This document shows, in pieces, positions 1 through 11,010 of a stretch of 64,000 nt of DNA. The notes beneath the pieces were generated by a model. It saw only the letters and a list, made by a program, of their open reading frames with translations, was not told where the DNA came from and ran no database searches. Each line of letters opens with the position of its first letter. Position 1 is the first letter of the stretch. The stretch comes from Sphingosinicella terrae (lineage in GTDB: Bacteria > Pseudomonadota > Alphaproteobacteria > Sphingomonadales > Sphingomonadaceae). The position numbers were made by a program, and so were the translations under genes. The stretch spans positions 62,001 to 126,000 of the forward strand of contig NZ_QDFY01000002.1 of NCBI RefSeq assembly GCF_003347635.1, given 5' to 3'.

Positions 1-465
1 CGGGCCCGGCTGACACTGGAATCCGAGGACGAAGCGAACGGGATCAGAGGCGCGATCGTCGCCAGCCGGCACGGCTTCGCCTTCGACTCGGTCGACGGCA
101 CTCTGCGCGATGCATTCTTCCCGCCTTTGCCGTTCGGACGGATCGAGCTGGAGGATTTCAGCGCCGGCTTCGCGAATGGCCAGTGCGTCCAGGCGGGCGG
201 CAGCGTCCGGGTCTTTGCGGGCGGCGACCTTGCCACCCTTGGTCTTGCGGCGGAGCTCGGTGGCACGCCGCGCTGCGAAGGCGCGGCCTTGCTCCTCCCG
301 CTGGCCGGACGATCCGGCCGACTCGATGTCCGCCTGTTCGCCGATGGACGCTATCGACTCGACCTGCGCGTCGCCGCCGATCCTGCCATGGGTCAGCAGC
401 TCGTCGCCGCCGGGCTGCGCCCCGTGCCCGGGGGGTTCGGCATGCGCCTCGACGGCAGCTTCTGA
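1..465 (+). CDS. Probable type II secretion system protein N (GspN), 3' part
   Basis: The reading frame is open from the first base of the window and stops with TGA at 463-465, so only the C-terminal ~154 residues are present. The visible part is beta-rich, with residues such as PLPFGRIELEDF, a Cys pair (NGQC and TPRC) and a closing LVAAGLRPVPGGF segment. This fits the C-terminal half of GspN, a periplasmic/inner-membrane accessory of the type II secretion pseudopilus machinery. A TTG codon at 127 lies inside the frame but is not the true start. No other gsp genes are visible because the locus continues off the left edge. The family call is by resemblance and is moderately sure; that this is a truncated real gene is much surer. 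Confidence 0.6.
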   Translation, partial: RARLTLESEDEANGIRGAIVASRHGFAFDSVDGTLRDAFFPPLPFGRIELEDFSAGFANGQCVQAGGSVRVFAGGDLATLGLAAELGGTPRCEGAALLLPLAGRSGRLDVRLFADGRYRLDLRVAADPAMGQQLVAAGLRPVPGGFGMRLDGSF

Positions 466-595
466 CCGGTCCGGCGTTCGCCAGGGAGAAAAAGGCGGCG
501 CGCGGCGTTTCCCGCCCCAATGCACATTTCCGTGCGAGCGTGGGGGCTTTCGCCTGGTGCCTCGATGAGGCGCCGGATGACACGGAGGCCAGATT

Positions 596-1510
596 ATGAA
601 GAACTATCTCGCGGCAGCCGGCGCGCTGCTGCTCGGCACCTCCTCGATCGCCATGGCGGCGGACGTCATGAAGACACCCGTCCAGGGCGGCGTCGAGGCT
701 ACCAAGGTGACCGATGTCGCCGCCGTCCAGAAGAGCGCGACGGTCGAAACGGCCGCGACGGACGGCCTCACCGACAAATCGCTCACCGGCAATTCCGCCT
801 GGTCCGAAGAGGTGACCTCCGAAAAGGTCGATCCGACCAAGCTCACCACGGCCTCGTCCACCGACAGCTGGAACCAGAACATTCTCGACGATGCCGGCGG
901 AGCGAAGATCCAGACCGCGGCCGCCGATAGCTGGTCTTCGGATCTCGCGAGCGCGAAATATTCCTCGCCCGGGACGACCGATGCCATGCAGACGGGTGTC
1001 GGCGGTCCGGCCGATCCGGACGGCAACCTTGCCGGCGCCGACCTGACGTCCCGTCCGGCCGCCCAGAATTATCCGCCCTGCGAACCCGGCCCCGGCGACG
1101 ACCGCTGCATCCAGCTTTACGAGCGCGGCGTGCGCGCGCAGCTCGCCAGCTGGAATTCGGCGACCGGCGGACTTGCCGACGGCGCCGTGACGACGGCGAT
1201 GGGCGGCCCCTATGAGCCGATCCAGCACCATTCCGACGCTTATGCCACCGGAACGTCGAACGCGTCCGGCTCGATGGCGAGCTCGAGCGCCAACGGTGAC
1301 GGCATGATCGACGCCGGAATGGGCGAGACGGCCGAGCTCGGCACGGCCCAGGGCTATTCCAGCGAGGTAGCGGCCTTCGACGCCAGCGCCCATCAGGGCG
1401 TCGGCGGACCGGTCGAGGTCCAGTCGGATTACCCGGCCTGCGAGCCCGGCCCCGGTGACGATCGGTGCATCCAGCTCTATGAGCGCGGCGTCACCGGCGA
1501 GGCCAGCTGA
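596..1510 (+). CDS. Secreted protein with duplicated CEPGPGDDRCIQLYERGV motif, unknown function
   Basis: 304 residues. The start ATG follows a GGAG box. Residues 1-22 are a signal peptide (basic MKN, hydrophobic core, AMAAD cleavage region), so export to the periplasm or beyond is expected. The mature part is rich in Ala, Ser, Thr, Asp and Gly and has no recognisable enzyme motif. Two near-identical blocks occur, one around residues 160-180 and one at the extreme C-terminus, each reading Y-P-x-CEPGPGDDRCIQLYERGV. Each block is preceded at some distance by a VGGP motif, which suggests an internal duplication of a small module carrying two cysteines. It stands alone, convergent with the next minus-strand gene, whose stop lies 21 bases away. 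I do not recognise a named family; the gene itself is well supported by signal peptide, RBS and repeats. Confidence 0.85.
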   Translation: MKNYLAAAGALLLGTSSIAMAADVMKTPVQGGVEATKVTDVAAVQKSATVETAATDGLTDKSLTGNSAWSEEVTSEKVDPTKLTTASSTDSWNQNILDDAGGAKIQTAAADSWSSDLASAKYSSPGTTDAMQTGVGGPADPDGNLAGADLTSRPAAQNYPPCEPGPGDDRCIQLYERGVRAQLASWNSATGGLADGAVTTAMGGPYEPIQHHSDAYATGTSNASGSMASSSANGDGMIDAGMGETAELGTAQGYSSEVAAFDASAHQGVGGPVEVQSDYPACEPGPGDDRCIQLYERGVTGEAS

Positions 1511-1531
1511 TCGCCTGACGACAGAATTGGC

Positions 1532-1999
1532 TCAGGCGTCCTCCTCCCCCTGGGACGTTGAGCCGGACTCGCCCGGCCGCTTATCGGCGGCCGGGCCTTC
1601 GTCCTCATTCGACAGCCAGGCCTCCAGCTTGCCGATGCTGCGCCGCAGCCCGGCGACGATGCGCCTCACCTGCGCCGGGTCGGCATCCGCCAGCGCGACG
1701 TCCGACAGCCAATAGGTCTCGCTCAGCCAGGCCTCGCCGCTGTCGCGATCGGGAATGGCGATACCGAGATAGGCTTCCTCCGCCTCGACCCACTGATCGC
1801 CGTCCGCCCGGACCGTGTGGAGGCGGATCTGCGCGCCTTCGCGGAAGTCGGCGCGGCACATCGCACGCGCCGTCTCCAGGAACGGTGCCACCAGCGCCCA
1901 GTCCAGCTTCGACTCGGCGAGCGTCTCATGGACGACGTTGAGCAACTGCTTGTGGACGAGGTTGTGAAAGTCGGCGGTGGTGAAGGACGAGTCGGCCAT
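1532..1999 (-). CDS. Conserved hypothetical protein
   Basis: 155 residues starting at MADSSF, the only in-frame ATG that avoids running into the HAD gene upstream. The protein is soluble and mostly alpha/beta, with no signal peptide or membrane segment. The middle carries an acidic stretch (DGDQWVEAEEAYLGI) followed by a tryptophan-rich part (EAWLSETYWLSD). The last 25 residues are disordered and acidic, ending in EEDA. It lies 32 bases downstream of the HAD phosphatase in the same direction and is probably the last gene of the YihY-HAD transcript. I do not recognise its function. A much longer in-frame extension upstream is antisense to the HAD and YihY genes and was discarded. Confidence 0.7.
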   Translation of the reverse strand: MADSSFTTADFHNLVHKQLLNVVHETLAESKLDWALVAPFLETARAMCRADFREGAQIRLHTVRADGDQWVEAEEAYLGIAIPDRDSGEAWLSETYWLSDVALADADPAQVRRIVAGLRRSIGKLEAWLSNEDEGPAADKRPGESGSTSQGEEDA

Positions 2000-2031
2000 G
2001 GCCTTGGCGCTGTCGGAAGGACCGGTTGCGG

Positions 2032-2697
2032 TCAAGCGCCATCGGTCCACATCGCATAGCGGGCGAGGAGATCGCGGGGATCGTCGAGGATGAGGCGCGC
2101 GCCGGCCTCGATCAACGCGGGTTCGGGGAAGCCCCCGCAGCGCAGCGCGACGGCTCGGAGCCCGGCGGCTTCGGCGGCCTTCACGTCCCAGGGGGAGTCG
2201 CCGACGACGACGATCCGCCCGGGATCGACCGAATCTACCTTCTCGATCGCTGCGGCGAAGATGTCGGGGCAGGGCTTCGAATGCTCGACGTCGTCCTTGG
2301 AGGTGGCGGCGAAGATCAGGTCGCTGCTCCCGATCAGGTTCCGGTGGAAGTCGAGCTCGGCCGCCTTGGCGGAGGTGGCGAGCACGATCCGCACGCGGTC
2401 CCGGTAGAGACGCTCGAACAGCGGCCGGATTCCGGGAAAGGGAACCGCCCGCGGCAGATAGTCGCGTTGGAAGAGGGTGGACCGATAATCCTCGATCTGA
2501 GCTTGGCAACGCTCCACCAGCTCCGCCGGAAGAAGCGCGGGAATGAGATTGTCGCCGCCTTTCCCGATCTGGGCACGTATCTCGTCCACGGAGAGCTCGA
2601 CTCCGAAATGACTGAAGGCCTGCTGCCAGGCGGCGGCATGGAGATCGTTGCTGTCGACGAGGGTGCCGTCGACGTCGAACAGGACGGCGCCGATCAC
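2032..2697 (-). CDS. HAD-superfamily hydrolase, phosphoglycolate phosphatase-like
   Basis: 221 residues. Motif I is FDVDGTLVDS near the N-terminus (nucleophile Asp8, general acid/base Asp10). A helical cap covers roughly residues 16-85. Motif II is LATSAK near residue 110, followed by a lysine in SKPCPD (motif III), and motif IV is VVVGDSPWDVKAA. This is the standard layout of subfamily I HAD phosphatases (Gph/beta-phosphoglucomutase-like). The substrate cannot be deduced; small sugar or glycolate phosphates are typical. Its ATG overlaps the stop codon of the upstream YihY gene (ATGA), so the two are translationally coupled. The length is normal for the family. Confidence 0.88.
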   Translation of the reverse strand: MIGAVLFDVDGTLVDSNDLHAAAWQQAFSHFGVELSVDEIRAQIGKGGDNLIPALLPAELVERCQAQIEDYRSTLFQRDYLPRAVPFPGIRPLFERLYRDRVRIVLATSAKAAELDFHRNLIGSSDLIFAATSKDDVEHSKPCPDIFAAAIEKVDSVDPGRIVVVGDSPWDVKAAEAAGLRAVALRCGGFPEPALIEAGARLILDDPRDLLARYAMWTDGA

Positions 2698-3770
2698 CGG
2701 CCGGCCCTCCTGCGCTTCCCGCCGAACAGGGCCAGCAGGAGTGAAAGGAATGTGATGCGGGCCGCGACCGTTCCGGCCGACGGCGCCGGAGCGGGGGCGT
2801 GCATCGAAGCCGGCGCCCTTTCCGGCGCGGCCTCGTCCTCGGCCTCGCCGCTGCCCGCCTTGAGCTCGACAATGGCGTTGAGCTCGGCGCCGAGCAGGAC
2901 GATGTAGGCGGTGAGGTACAGCCAGGTCAGGAATACGATCACGGCACCGAGCGACCCGTAGGTCGCATTATAGGTGCCGAAGTTGGAGACGTAGACGCCG
3001 AAGCCGGCCGTCGCCGCCAGCCAGACGATGGTGGCGAGGGCCGAGCCCGGCGTGATCCATCGCCATCGCGCCTCCGGACGGTTCGGCCCGTAGCGATAGA
3101 CGACGGCCAGCATCAACACCACGAACGCGCCGGCGGTGCAGAAGAAGACGCCCTTGATCACATAGGAAGTGACGCCGCCGAGATCGGGCAGCAGCGCCTC
3201 GGCGAAGTTCATGGCGGCGACGGCGATGATGGCGAGGAACAGCACGATGACTGCTCCGCCGGTCATGACCAGGGCGATCAGGGTCCGCTTGATGAACCCG
3301 CGCGATTCCTCGACCTCGAAAACGATGTTGAGCGCGGTGATGATCGAGGCGGCCCCCTTGCTGGCGCCGTAAAGGGCGATCGCCATCGCCAGCAGCAGCG
3401 CGAAGCCGGTCTGAGTTCCGCTCGAGTCGGTCATCGACTTGAGCTGGTCGCCAATGATCTCCGCGGCGTTCTCGGGCATGATGCTGGTCAGCGTCTGCAT
3501 GTGGCGGACCACGGACGCGGGCTCTGCGAAAAGCCCGTAGCTGAGCACGAAGGCGGTCAGCAGCGGGACGAAGGCAAGGAAGGCGTAGAAGGCGACTCCG
3601 GCGGCGATGAGGGTGAGATTGTCCTCGCCGGCGTCCTTCCACGTCGCGAGCAGGATATTCTTCCAGCCCTCCGGCGGAATGTCGGCGGGGCTATCGGCGC
3701 CGCTTTCCGGAGCTGGGGAGGCGGGATCGTTCACCACGATCCAAAGCCGCGGGCGCCACCGGGGTTCCAT
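2694..3770 (-). CDS. YihY/virulence factor BrkB family membrane protein
   Basis: 358 residues from the chosen ATG at 3770. An alternative ATG at 3794 would add eight residues. Further upstream extension would run into the divergent oxoprolinase gene. The N-terminal ~45 residues are soluble. They are followed by the family signature [20 protein letters not shown] and about six hydrophobic segments, including [20 protein letters not shown] and [23 protein letters not shown], typical of UPF0761/YihY. These are inner-membrane proteins whose biochemical role is unsettled; the old RNase BN annotation is not supported. The C-terminal tail is acidic and proline/alanine rich. Its stop overlaps the start of the HAD gene. 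Confidence 0.9.
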   Translation of the reverse strand: MEPRWRPRLWIVVNDPASPAPESGADSPADIPPEGWKNILLATWKDAGEDNLTLIAAGVAFYAFLAFVPLLTAFVLSYGLFAEPASVVRHMQTLTSIMPENAAEIIGDQLKSMTDSSGTQTGFALLLAMAIALYGASKGAASIITALNIVFEVEESRGFIKRTLIALVMTGGAVIVLFLAIIAVAAMNFAEALLPDLGGVTSYVIKGVFFCTAGAFVVLMLAVVYRYGPNRPEARWRWITPGSALATIVWLAATAGFGVYVSNFGTYNATYGSLGAVIVFLTWLYLTAYIVLLGAELNAIVELKAGSGEAEDEAAPERAPASMHAPAPAPSAGTVAARITFLSLLLALFGGKRRRAGR

Positions 3771-3819
3771 CCGCCGCCCGCGCTTTTCCGGCATGCCTGC
3801 GGATGCTAGTCGGCGGGTC

Positions 3820-7369
<3,550 letters not shown>

Positions 7370-7377
<8 letters not shown>

Positions 7378-8452
7378 ACGTTTCTATCTTCGTCCCACCG
7401 CGTTCGTGGACGCCCCCTTCGGCCATGACGGGCAGGTCGCCCGGCTGGCGGGGGGGCTGCTCTGGTTCTCGGCGGTCGAGATCGAGCATCTCGACGGCAC
7501 AGTTCGGGCGCCGGCCAGGCTGGTTCCGGTGGCGCAGATCGAGGCGGCCCTCCAGGACCTCCCGGAATCGGCGCGGACGGCATGGCAGCGGCTTACCTCG
7601 CCGCGATCCGCGCTGCGGCTGCGTGAACGTGTGATCCGGCTCGACCAGCCCCAGGTCGCCGGAATCGTCAATATCACCCCGGACAGCTTCTCCGACGGCG
7701 GCGTCCATGCCGACGCCGAGGCGGCGCTCGCCACCGGCAGCGCCATGGCCGCCGCGGGCGCGGCGATCATCGACGTCGGCGGCGAATCCACCCGGCCCGG
7801 GGCGAAGCCGGTCTGGGAAGGCGACGAGGCGACACGGATCGTGCCGGTCGTCGAGCGGCTGGCGGCGTCGGGCACGGCGGTGTCGGTCGACACTCGCAAG
7901 GCCGCGGTGATGGAAGCGGCCCTCGCCGCCGGCGCCGGTCTCGTCAACGACGTCTCCGCCCTCACCTGGGAACCGCGGTCGGCCGAGGTCGTCGCGTCGG
8001 CCGGTTGTCCGGTCGTGCTCATGCATCATCAGGGGCCGCCCGAGACGATGCAGCAGAATCCCCGCTACGACCGGCCGGTCCCGTTCGAAGTCTATGACTG
8101 GCTGGAGGAGCGGATCGCCGAGGCGCAGGCGGCGGGGATCGATCGAGAGAATATCGTCGTCGACCCAGGCTTCGGCTTCGGCAAGAGCGTCCAGCACAAT
8201 CTGCAGCTGATGAATGGCCTCGCCCTCCTCCATGGCCTCGGCTGCCCGATCATGCTCGGCGCGAGCCGCAAGCGCACGATCGGTGCGCTGTCCGGCGAGG
8301 CACCGGCGGACAAGCGGCTGGGCGGGTCGGTCGCGCTGGCGCTGAAGGCCGCCGAGCAGGGGGCGCAGATCATCCGAGTCCACGACGTGCCGGAGACGGT
8401 GCAGGCGTTGCGCGTGTGGCGCGGCCTGCGCGACGCGGCGCTCACCCCCTGA
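7370..8452 (+). CDS. folP: Dihydropteroate synthase
   Basis: 360 residues. It condenses 6-hydroxymethyl-dihydropterin pyrophosphate with p-aminobenzoate in folate synthesis. The catalytic TIM barrel starts near residue 95 with the signature [14 protein letters not shown]. It continues with [11 protein letters not shown], the SVDTRK loop, NDVSAL, the PVVLMHHQG strand, DPGFGFGK and a final RVHDV. The first ~90 residues form an extra N-terminal domain of the kind seen in alphaproteobacterial FolP. The start ATG sits five bases after a GGGGAGG ribosome site inside the last codons of the oxoprolinase gene, so expression is probably coupled to it. The stop is 19 bases from the convergent ArsR gene. 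Confidence 0.96.
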
Positions 8453-8471
8453 GCGCGCCGCGAATAAAATA

Positions 8472-8810
8472 TCACTTTCTATCGAGACGTCGTTGTCGCT
8501 TGCCGCGGGCGATCTCGGTGGCGAGCGCCTCGAGCTTGGGCTCCCAGAAGGCGCGGAAGCGATCGAGCCACAGGTCGACTTCACGCAGGGGAGCGGGATC
8601 CACGGCATAGATGCGCTTCTGCCGCTCGGGCCGGACGCTGGCGAACCCGCTCTCGCGAAGCACCTTGAGATGCTGCGACACGGCCGGCTGGCTGATCCCG
8701 AATTCGCGCTGGACCACCTCGACGATGTCCCCCGACGCCTGCTCGCCAGCGGCCAGAAGCTCGAGGATCCGGCGGCGGACCGGATCGCCGAGAACATCGA
8801 AGGCATGCAT
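8472..8810 (-). CDS. ArsR-family winged-helix transcriptional regulator
   Basis: 112 residues, starting at MHAFDVLGDP, the usual opening of ArsR regulators that pair with SRPBCC proteins. The recognition helix lies in FGISQPAVSQHLKVLRE at roughly residues 37-53. The wing is in ASVRPERQKRIYAVD, and the C-terminal helix has the W-L-D-R-F-R-A-F-W pattern. No metal-binding ELCVCDL motif is present, so it is not an arsenic sensor of the classical type. Its ATG overlaps the TGA of the preceding SRPBCC gene (TGATG). The likely operator is the nested palindrome in front of that operon, which would make it autoregulatory; this is inferred. Confidence 0.92.
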   Translation of the reverse strand: MHAFDVLGDPVRRRILELLAAGEQASGDIVEVVQREFGISQPAVSQHLKVLRESGFASVRPERQKRIYAVDPAPLREVDLWLDRFRAFWEPKLEALATEIARGKRQRRLDRK

Positions 8811-9475
8811 CAGCCGGGCTCGCCCTCCTTGTGGCCGCTGCCGGTGTAGAAATCCGTCGTCCGGTCGGCCGCCGCCGCCGCCGCTTCGGGGTCGGTGCCG
8901 AACGCCTCGGAGGCGCGGCCCCAGCCCTGGCTGCTCTGACGGGCATAGTCGCGGTAATTGTCGCTCGCCGTCCATTCCGCCGACGCTTCGGGAGCCACGG
9001 AGGCACCGGTCTCGAGATGCAGGGCGAGACCGAGCAGCGCAAGGTCCCAGCCGACGCCGACAGCGCCGGGCCCGAACTGGTCCCAGAATTGGAGATACTG
9101 GTCGTCGACATGGCAGACATGCTCGAGCTCGAGGCGCGTGCTCTCCTCGGCTTCCTCGGTGAGGGTGACGAACACCCAGCTCGTGGCGCCTCCAAACTCC
9201 CAGGTCACCGCCAGGCGGCGCGGCGGCTCGCATTCGTTGATGGTGCCGCCGGCATTGCCCTGCAGCTGGTAGCGGCCGCCGAGGCGCAGCTCGCCGCTGA
9301 TCGGCATGAACCAGCGCGGGATACGCTCCTCGCTAGTGAGAGCGTCCCAGGCATCGTCGATATCGGTGGGATAGTGGCGGGTGGCGAGAACGACCCGCGC
9401 CGGCCGGCCCTCATGCTCGCGGCTGGCGACTTCGCGGGTGACCGCGCCGATATGGCGTAAAACGTCGACATGCAT
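8810..9475 (-). CDS. SRPBCC-family (AHSA1-like) protein
   Basis: 221 residues. After a short N-terminal stretch the START/Bet v1-like fold begins with RVVLATRHYPTDIDDAWDALTS. It continues through RIPRWFMPISGELRLGGRYQLQGN, RLAVTWEFGG and STRLELEHVC, the normal strand order of activator-of-Hsp90-ATPase-homolog (AHSA1) domains. Such proteins bind small hydrophobic ligands and are commonly encoded beside an ArsR regulator; the ligand is unknown. The C-terminal ~60 residues are polar. It is the first gene of a two-gene operon and is translationally coupled to the ArsR gene that follows it on the minus strand. Confidence 0.9.
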   Translation of the reverse strand: MHVDVLRHIGAVTREVASREHEGRPARVVLATRHYPTDIDDAWDALTSEERIPRWFMPISGELRLGGRYQLQGNAGGTINECEPPRRLAVTWEFGGATSWVFVTLTEEAEESTRLELEHVCHVDDQYLQFWDQFGPGAVGVGWDLALLGLALHLETGASVAPEASAEWTASDNYRDYARQSSQGWGRASEAFGTDPEAAAAAADRTTDFYTGSGHKEGEPG

Positions 9476-9502
9476 GGTCCCGGCTCCTTCGATGTGGAAC
9501 CG

Positions 9503-9538
9503 ATATAGGCAGCAGCTTATATAAGTGCAAGCCTATAT
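9503..9538. promoter_or_regulatory. Nested palindromic operator before SRPBCC-ArsR
   Basis: Outer arms ATATAGGC (9503-9510) and GCCTATAT (9531-9538) are perfect inverted repeats. Exactly at their centre lies a second perfect palindrome, CTTATATAAG (9516-9525). Both share the midpoint 9520.5, so the whole site is dyad-symmetric. It is AT-rich in a GC-rich setting and sits 28 bases before the ATG at 9475. A dimeric or tetrameric winged-helix protein is the natural reader, most likely the ArsR protein of this operon, though the HTH protein encoded on the other side is a second candidate. Confidence 0.6.
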
Positions 9539-9551
9539 AAAGAATTCCCAT

Positions 9552-9866
9552 TCAGCCGCCGCCGAGCAGCCTCTGCATATGGCCGATATAGGCGATCCAG
9601 GCATCGCGGCCGGATCGGCTGAGGCGGCAGAGCGTCTGCGGCTTGCGGCCGACGAAGCGCTTCTCGATCTCGACATAACCCGCTTCCTCGAGCTTGCGCA
9701 GATGAACCGAGAGATTGCCCTCATTGACCTGCGCGCGCTGCTGAAGCTCGGCGAAGCTGGCGCTGCCGGCACCCGACAGATAGGCCATGATCGAAAGGCG
9801 GACGCGGCCATGGATGACCTCGTCTATCTCCCGATAGTCGTAATCCCGATCGATCGAATCGCTCAT
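9552..9866 (-). CDS. Winged-helix regulator (MarR/ArsR-like, HTH_34 type)
   Basis: 104 residues. It opens with DYREIDEVIHGRVRLSIMAYL, typical of the small winged-helix proteins with a single domain of the PF13601 type. The helix-turn-helix covers about residues 37-60 (FAELQQRAQVNEGNLSVHLR) and the wing follows as GYVEIEKRFVGRKP. There is no effector domain. It is the last gene of a three-gene operon, nine bases after the membrane-protein gene. In such operons this regulator usually represses the operon and responds through the neighbouring membrane protein; that is inference here. A 12-bp inverted repeat stands in the operon promoter. Confidence 0.88.
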   Translation of the reverse strand: MSDSIDRDYDYREIDEVIHGRVRLSIMAYLSGAGSASFAELQQRAQVNEGNLSVHLRKLEEAGYVEIEKRFVGRKPQTLCRLSRSGRDAWIAYIGHMQRLLGGG

Positions 9867-9875
9867 CGGCGGTGC

Positions 9876-10493
9876 CTAGCGGGCGTGGCGGGCGGACCGA
9901 AGCTGGTGCGTTCCCCATCCGATTGAGATCAGCAGGACGCCGGCCGCGGTCGCCGGATACAAGGCGCCTTCGCCGATCAGCATGGCGGTGATGGCGGCGA
10001 AAACGAGCGACATCCAGGCATAGAGCCGTGCGCCGGAATCGTCGGCGGCCATGCCCGAGGCGGAGATGGCGATCGCATAGACGCCGAACCCGATCGGCGG
10101 CATCATCGCATAAAGCTGCCATGCCTCGGCGCCGCCGACCAGCATGCCCCGCGCGAACAGTCCCACCGAAAGCACCGTCAGGAACCCGCCGGCGAACAGC
10201 CAGACGGTCCTCGCCACCCGATTGCCGACGCTGAGCGCGCCCGGGCGTCCTTCCTGACGAACCTGGATGAGCGCCGAGCCGATCCAGGCGAGGATGACGA
10301 GGCCGAACCAGCTGATCGACAACGAGTAGCCGGGCCAGTTCAGATGCCGTTCGAGCACCGCCCAGTTGACGAGGAGCGCGATCGTCATCGCCACGCCCCA
10401 CAGGATGAGATGCCAGCCGCCCAGAAGGGGCGCGTGCCGGCCTTCCTCGGCGATCGAGCGCAGCCGGGCCAGCTCTTCCGCTGTCATGTCCAT
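9876..10493 (-). CDS. Multi-pass inner-membrane protein of regulatory operon
   Basis: 205 residues from MDMTAEELARLR. This ATG was preferred to one seven codons upstream because a GGAGA ribosome site lies just before it. A soluble amphipathic N-terminus of ~25 residues precedes about six hydrophobic segments: LGGWHLILWGVAMTIALLV, SISWFGLVILAWIGSALI, VWLFAGGFLTVLSVGLF, MPPIGFGVYAIAISASG, LYAWMSLVFAAITAMLIG and ATAAGVLLISIGW. No transporter family is evident. It sits between a secreted DUF2141 protein and a winged-helix regulator with gaps of about ten bases on each side, so it belongs to one transcript. A sensory or anti-regulator role is possible but unproven. Confidence 0.82.
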   Translation of the reverse strand: MDMTAEELARLRSIAEEGRHAPLLGGWHLILWGVAMTIALLVNWAVLERHLNWPGYSLSISWFGLVILAWIGSALIQVRQEGRPGALSVGNRVARTVWLFAGGFLTVLSVGLFARGMLVGGAEAWQLYAMMPPIGFGVYAIAISASGMAADDSGARLYAWMSLVFAAITAMLIGEGALYPATAAGVLLISIGWGTHQLRSARHAR

Positions 10494-10503
10494 GGCTTTC
10501 TCC

Positions 10504-10923
10504 TCAACGACCATAAATCATCGACAGCCGGAGCGCGGCGGGGCCGGTTCCGACCGACGTCTTCACCTGATCGAAGGTCGGCTCGGCGCGCAGCGTCTCT
10601 CCACTGGTCATCGACCAGCCGTCGAGCGGCTGATGGCTTTCGTCCTTGTCGAACTGGCCATTGCCGTTGTCGTCGTGCCAGATCGACACCGCATATTCGC
10701 CCGGAGGCACGTCGAAGCCGAAGCGGTGCGCGCCCGCCTGCGGCCGCTGAACCACCGTCCCGGCGGTTCCGCGCTGCTGCATGAACTGCTCGCGGTCCTG
10801 CACGGTCACATAGAGCGTCCCGCCCGTTGCGCGGACGCCCTCCACTTCGACCGTCAGGTTCGCGGCGACGGCCGGCGTCGCGAGCGCCACCAGAAAGGGA
10901 AGAGCGGAGAAGAGCCGGATCAT
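10504..10923 (-). CDS. DUF2141 family secreted protein
   Basis: 139 residues. The ATG at 10923 has a strong GGAGG box six bases upstream, which rules out the longer frame to 10992. Residues 1-20 form a signal peptide ending AVAA. The rest is a single beta-sandwich domain with the DUF2141 features LTVEVEGVRATGGTLYVTV, a central VPPGEYAVSIWHDDNGNGQFD and a final LRLSMIYGR. The DxDxNGxxD-like loop resembles a calcium-binding loop. The function of the family is unknown; it is exported. It is the first gene of the operon with the membrane protein and the winged-helix regulator. Confidence 0.9.
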   Translation of the reverse strand: MIRLFSALPFLVALATPAVAANLTVEVEGVRATGGTLYVTVQDREQFMQQRGTAGTVVQRPQAGAHRFGFDVPPGEYAVSIWHDDNGNGQFDKDESHQPLDGWSMTSGETLRAEPTFDQVKTSVGTGPAALRLSMIYGR

Positions 10924-10940
10924 GTGCACCTCCTTCATCG

Positions 10941-10973
10941 AGTCGTGTACTTGATATTTTAAAGTACACGACT
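10941..10973. promoter_or_regulatory. 12-bp inverted-repeat operator before the DUF2141 operon
   Basis: Arms AGTCGTGTACTT (10941-10952) and AAGTACACGACT (10962-10973) are exact reverse complements separated by nine AT-rich bases. The site overlaps the predicted promoter spacer, the position expected for a repressor. The most economical reader is the winged-helix protein encoded as third gene of the operon. Confidence 0.65.
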
Positions 10974-10980
10974 GAGTCAA
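10951..10980 (-). promoter_or_regulatory. Predicted sigma-70-type promoter of the DUF2141 operon
   Basis: Read on the minus strand, TTGACT (10980-10975) is followed after 18 bases by TATCAA (10956-10951). The -35 box is good and the -10 box is partial (four of six). It lies 28 bases upstream of the ATG at 10923 and is covered by the inverted repeat, so repression by occlusion is plausible. Confidence 0.45.
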
Positions 10981-11010
10981 GAGAATTGGCATTTCGAGGT
11001 GGGGCGGCAG

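Noticed and set aside
158-1393. 411-codon minus-strand frame at the left end
   Set aside because: Antisense to the GspN end and to the secreted repeat protein, which has signal peptide and RBS.
1532-2872. Extended form of the hypothetical protein gene to 2872
   Set aside because: The added N-terminus is antisense-like, Arg/Pro-rich, and overlaps the HAD and YihY genes; start set at 1999.
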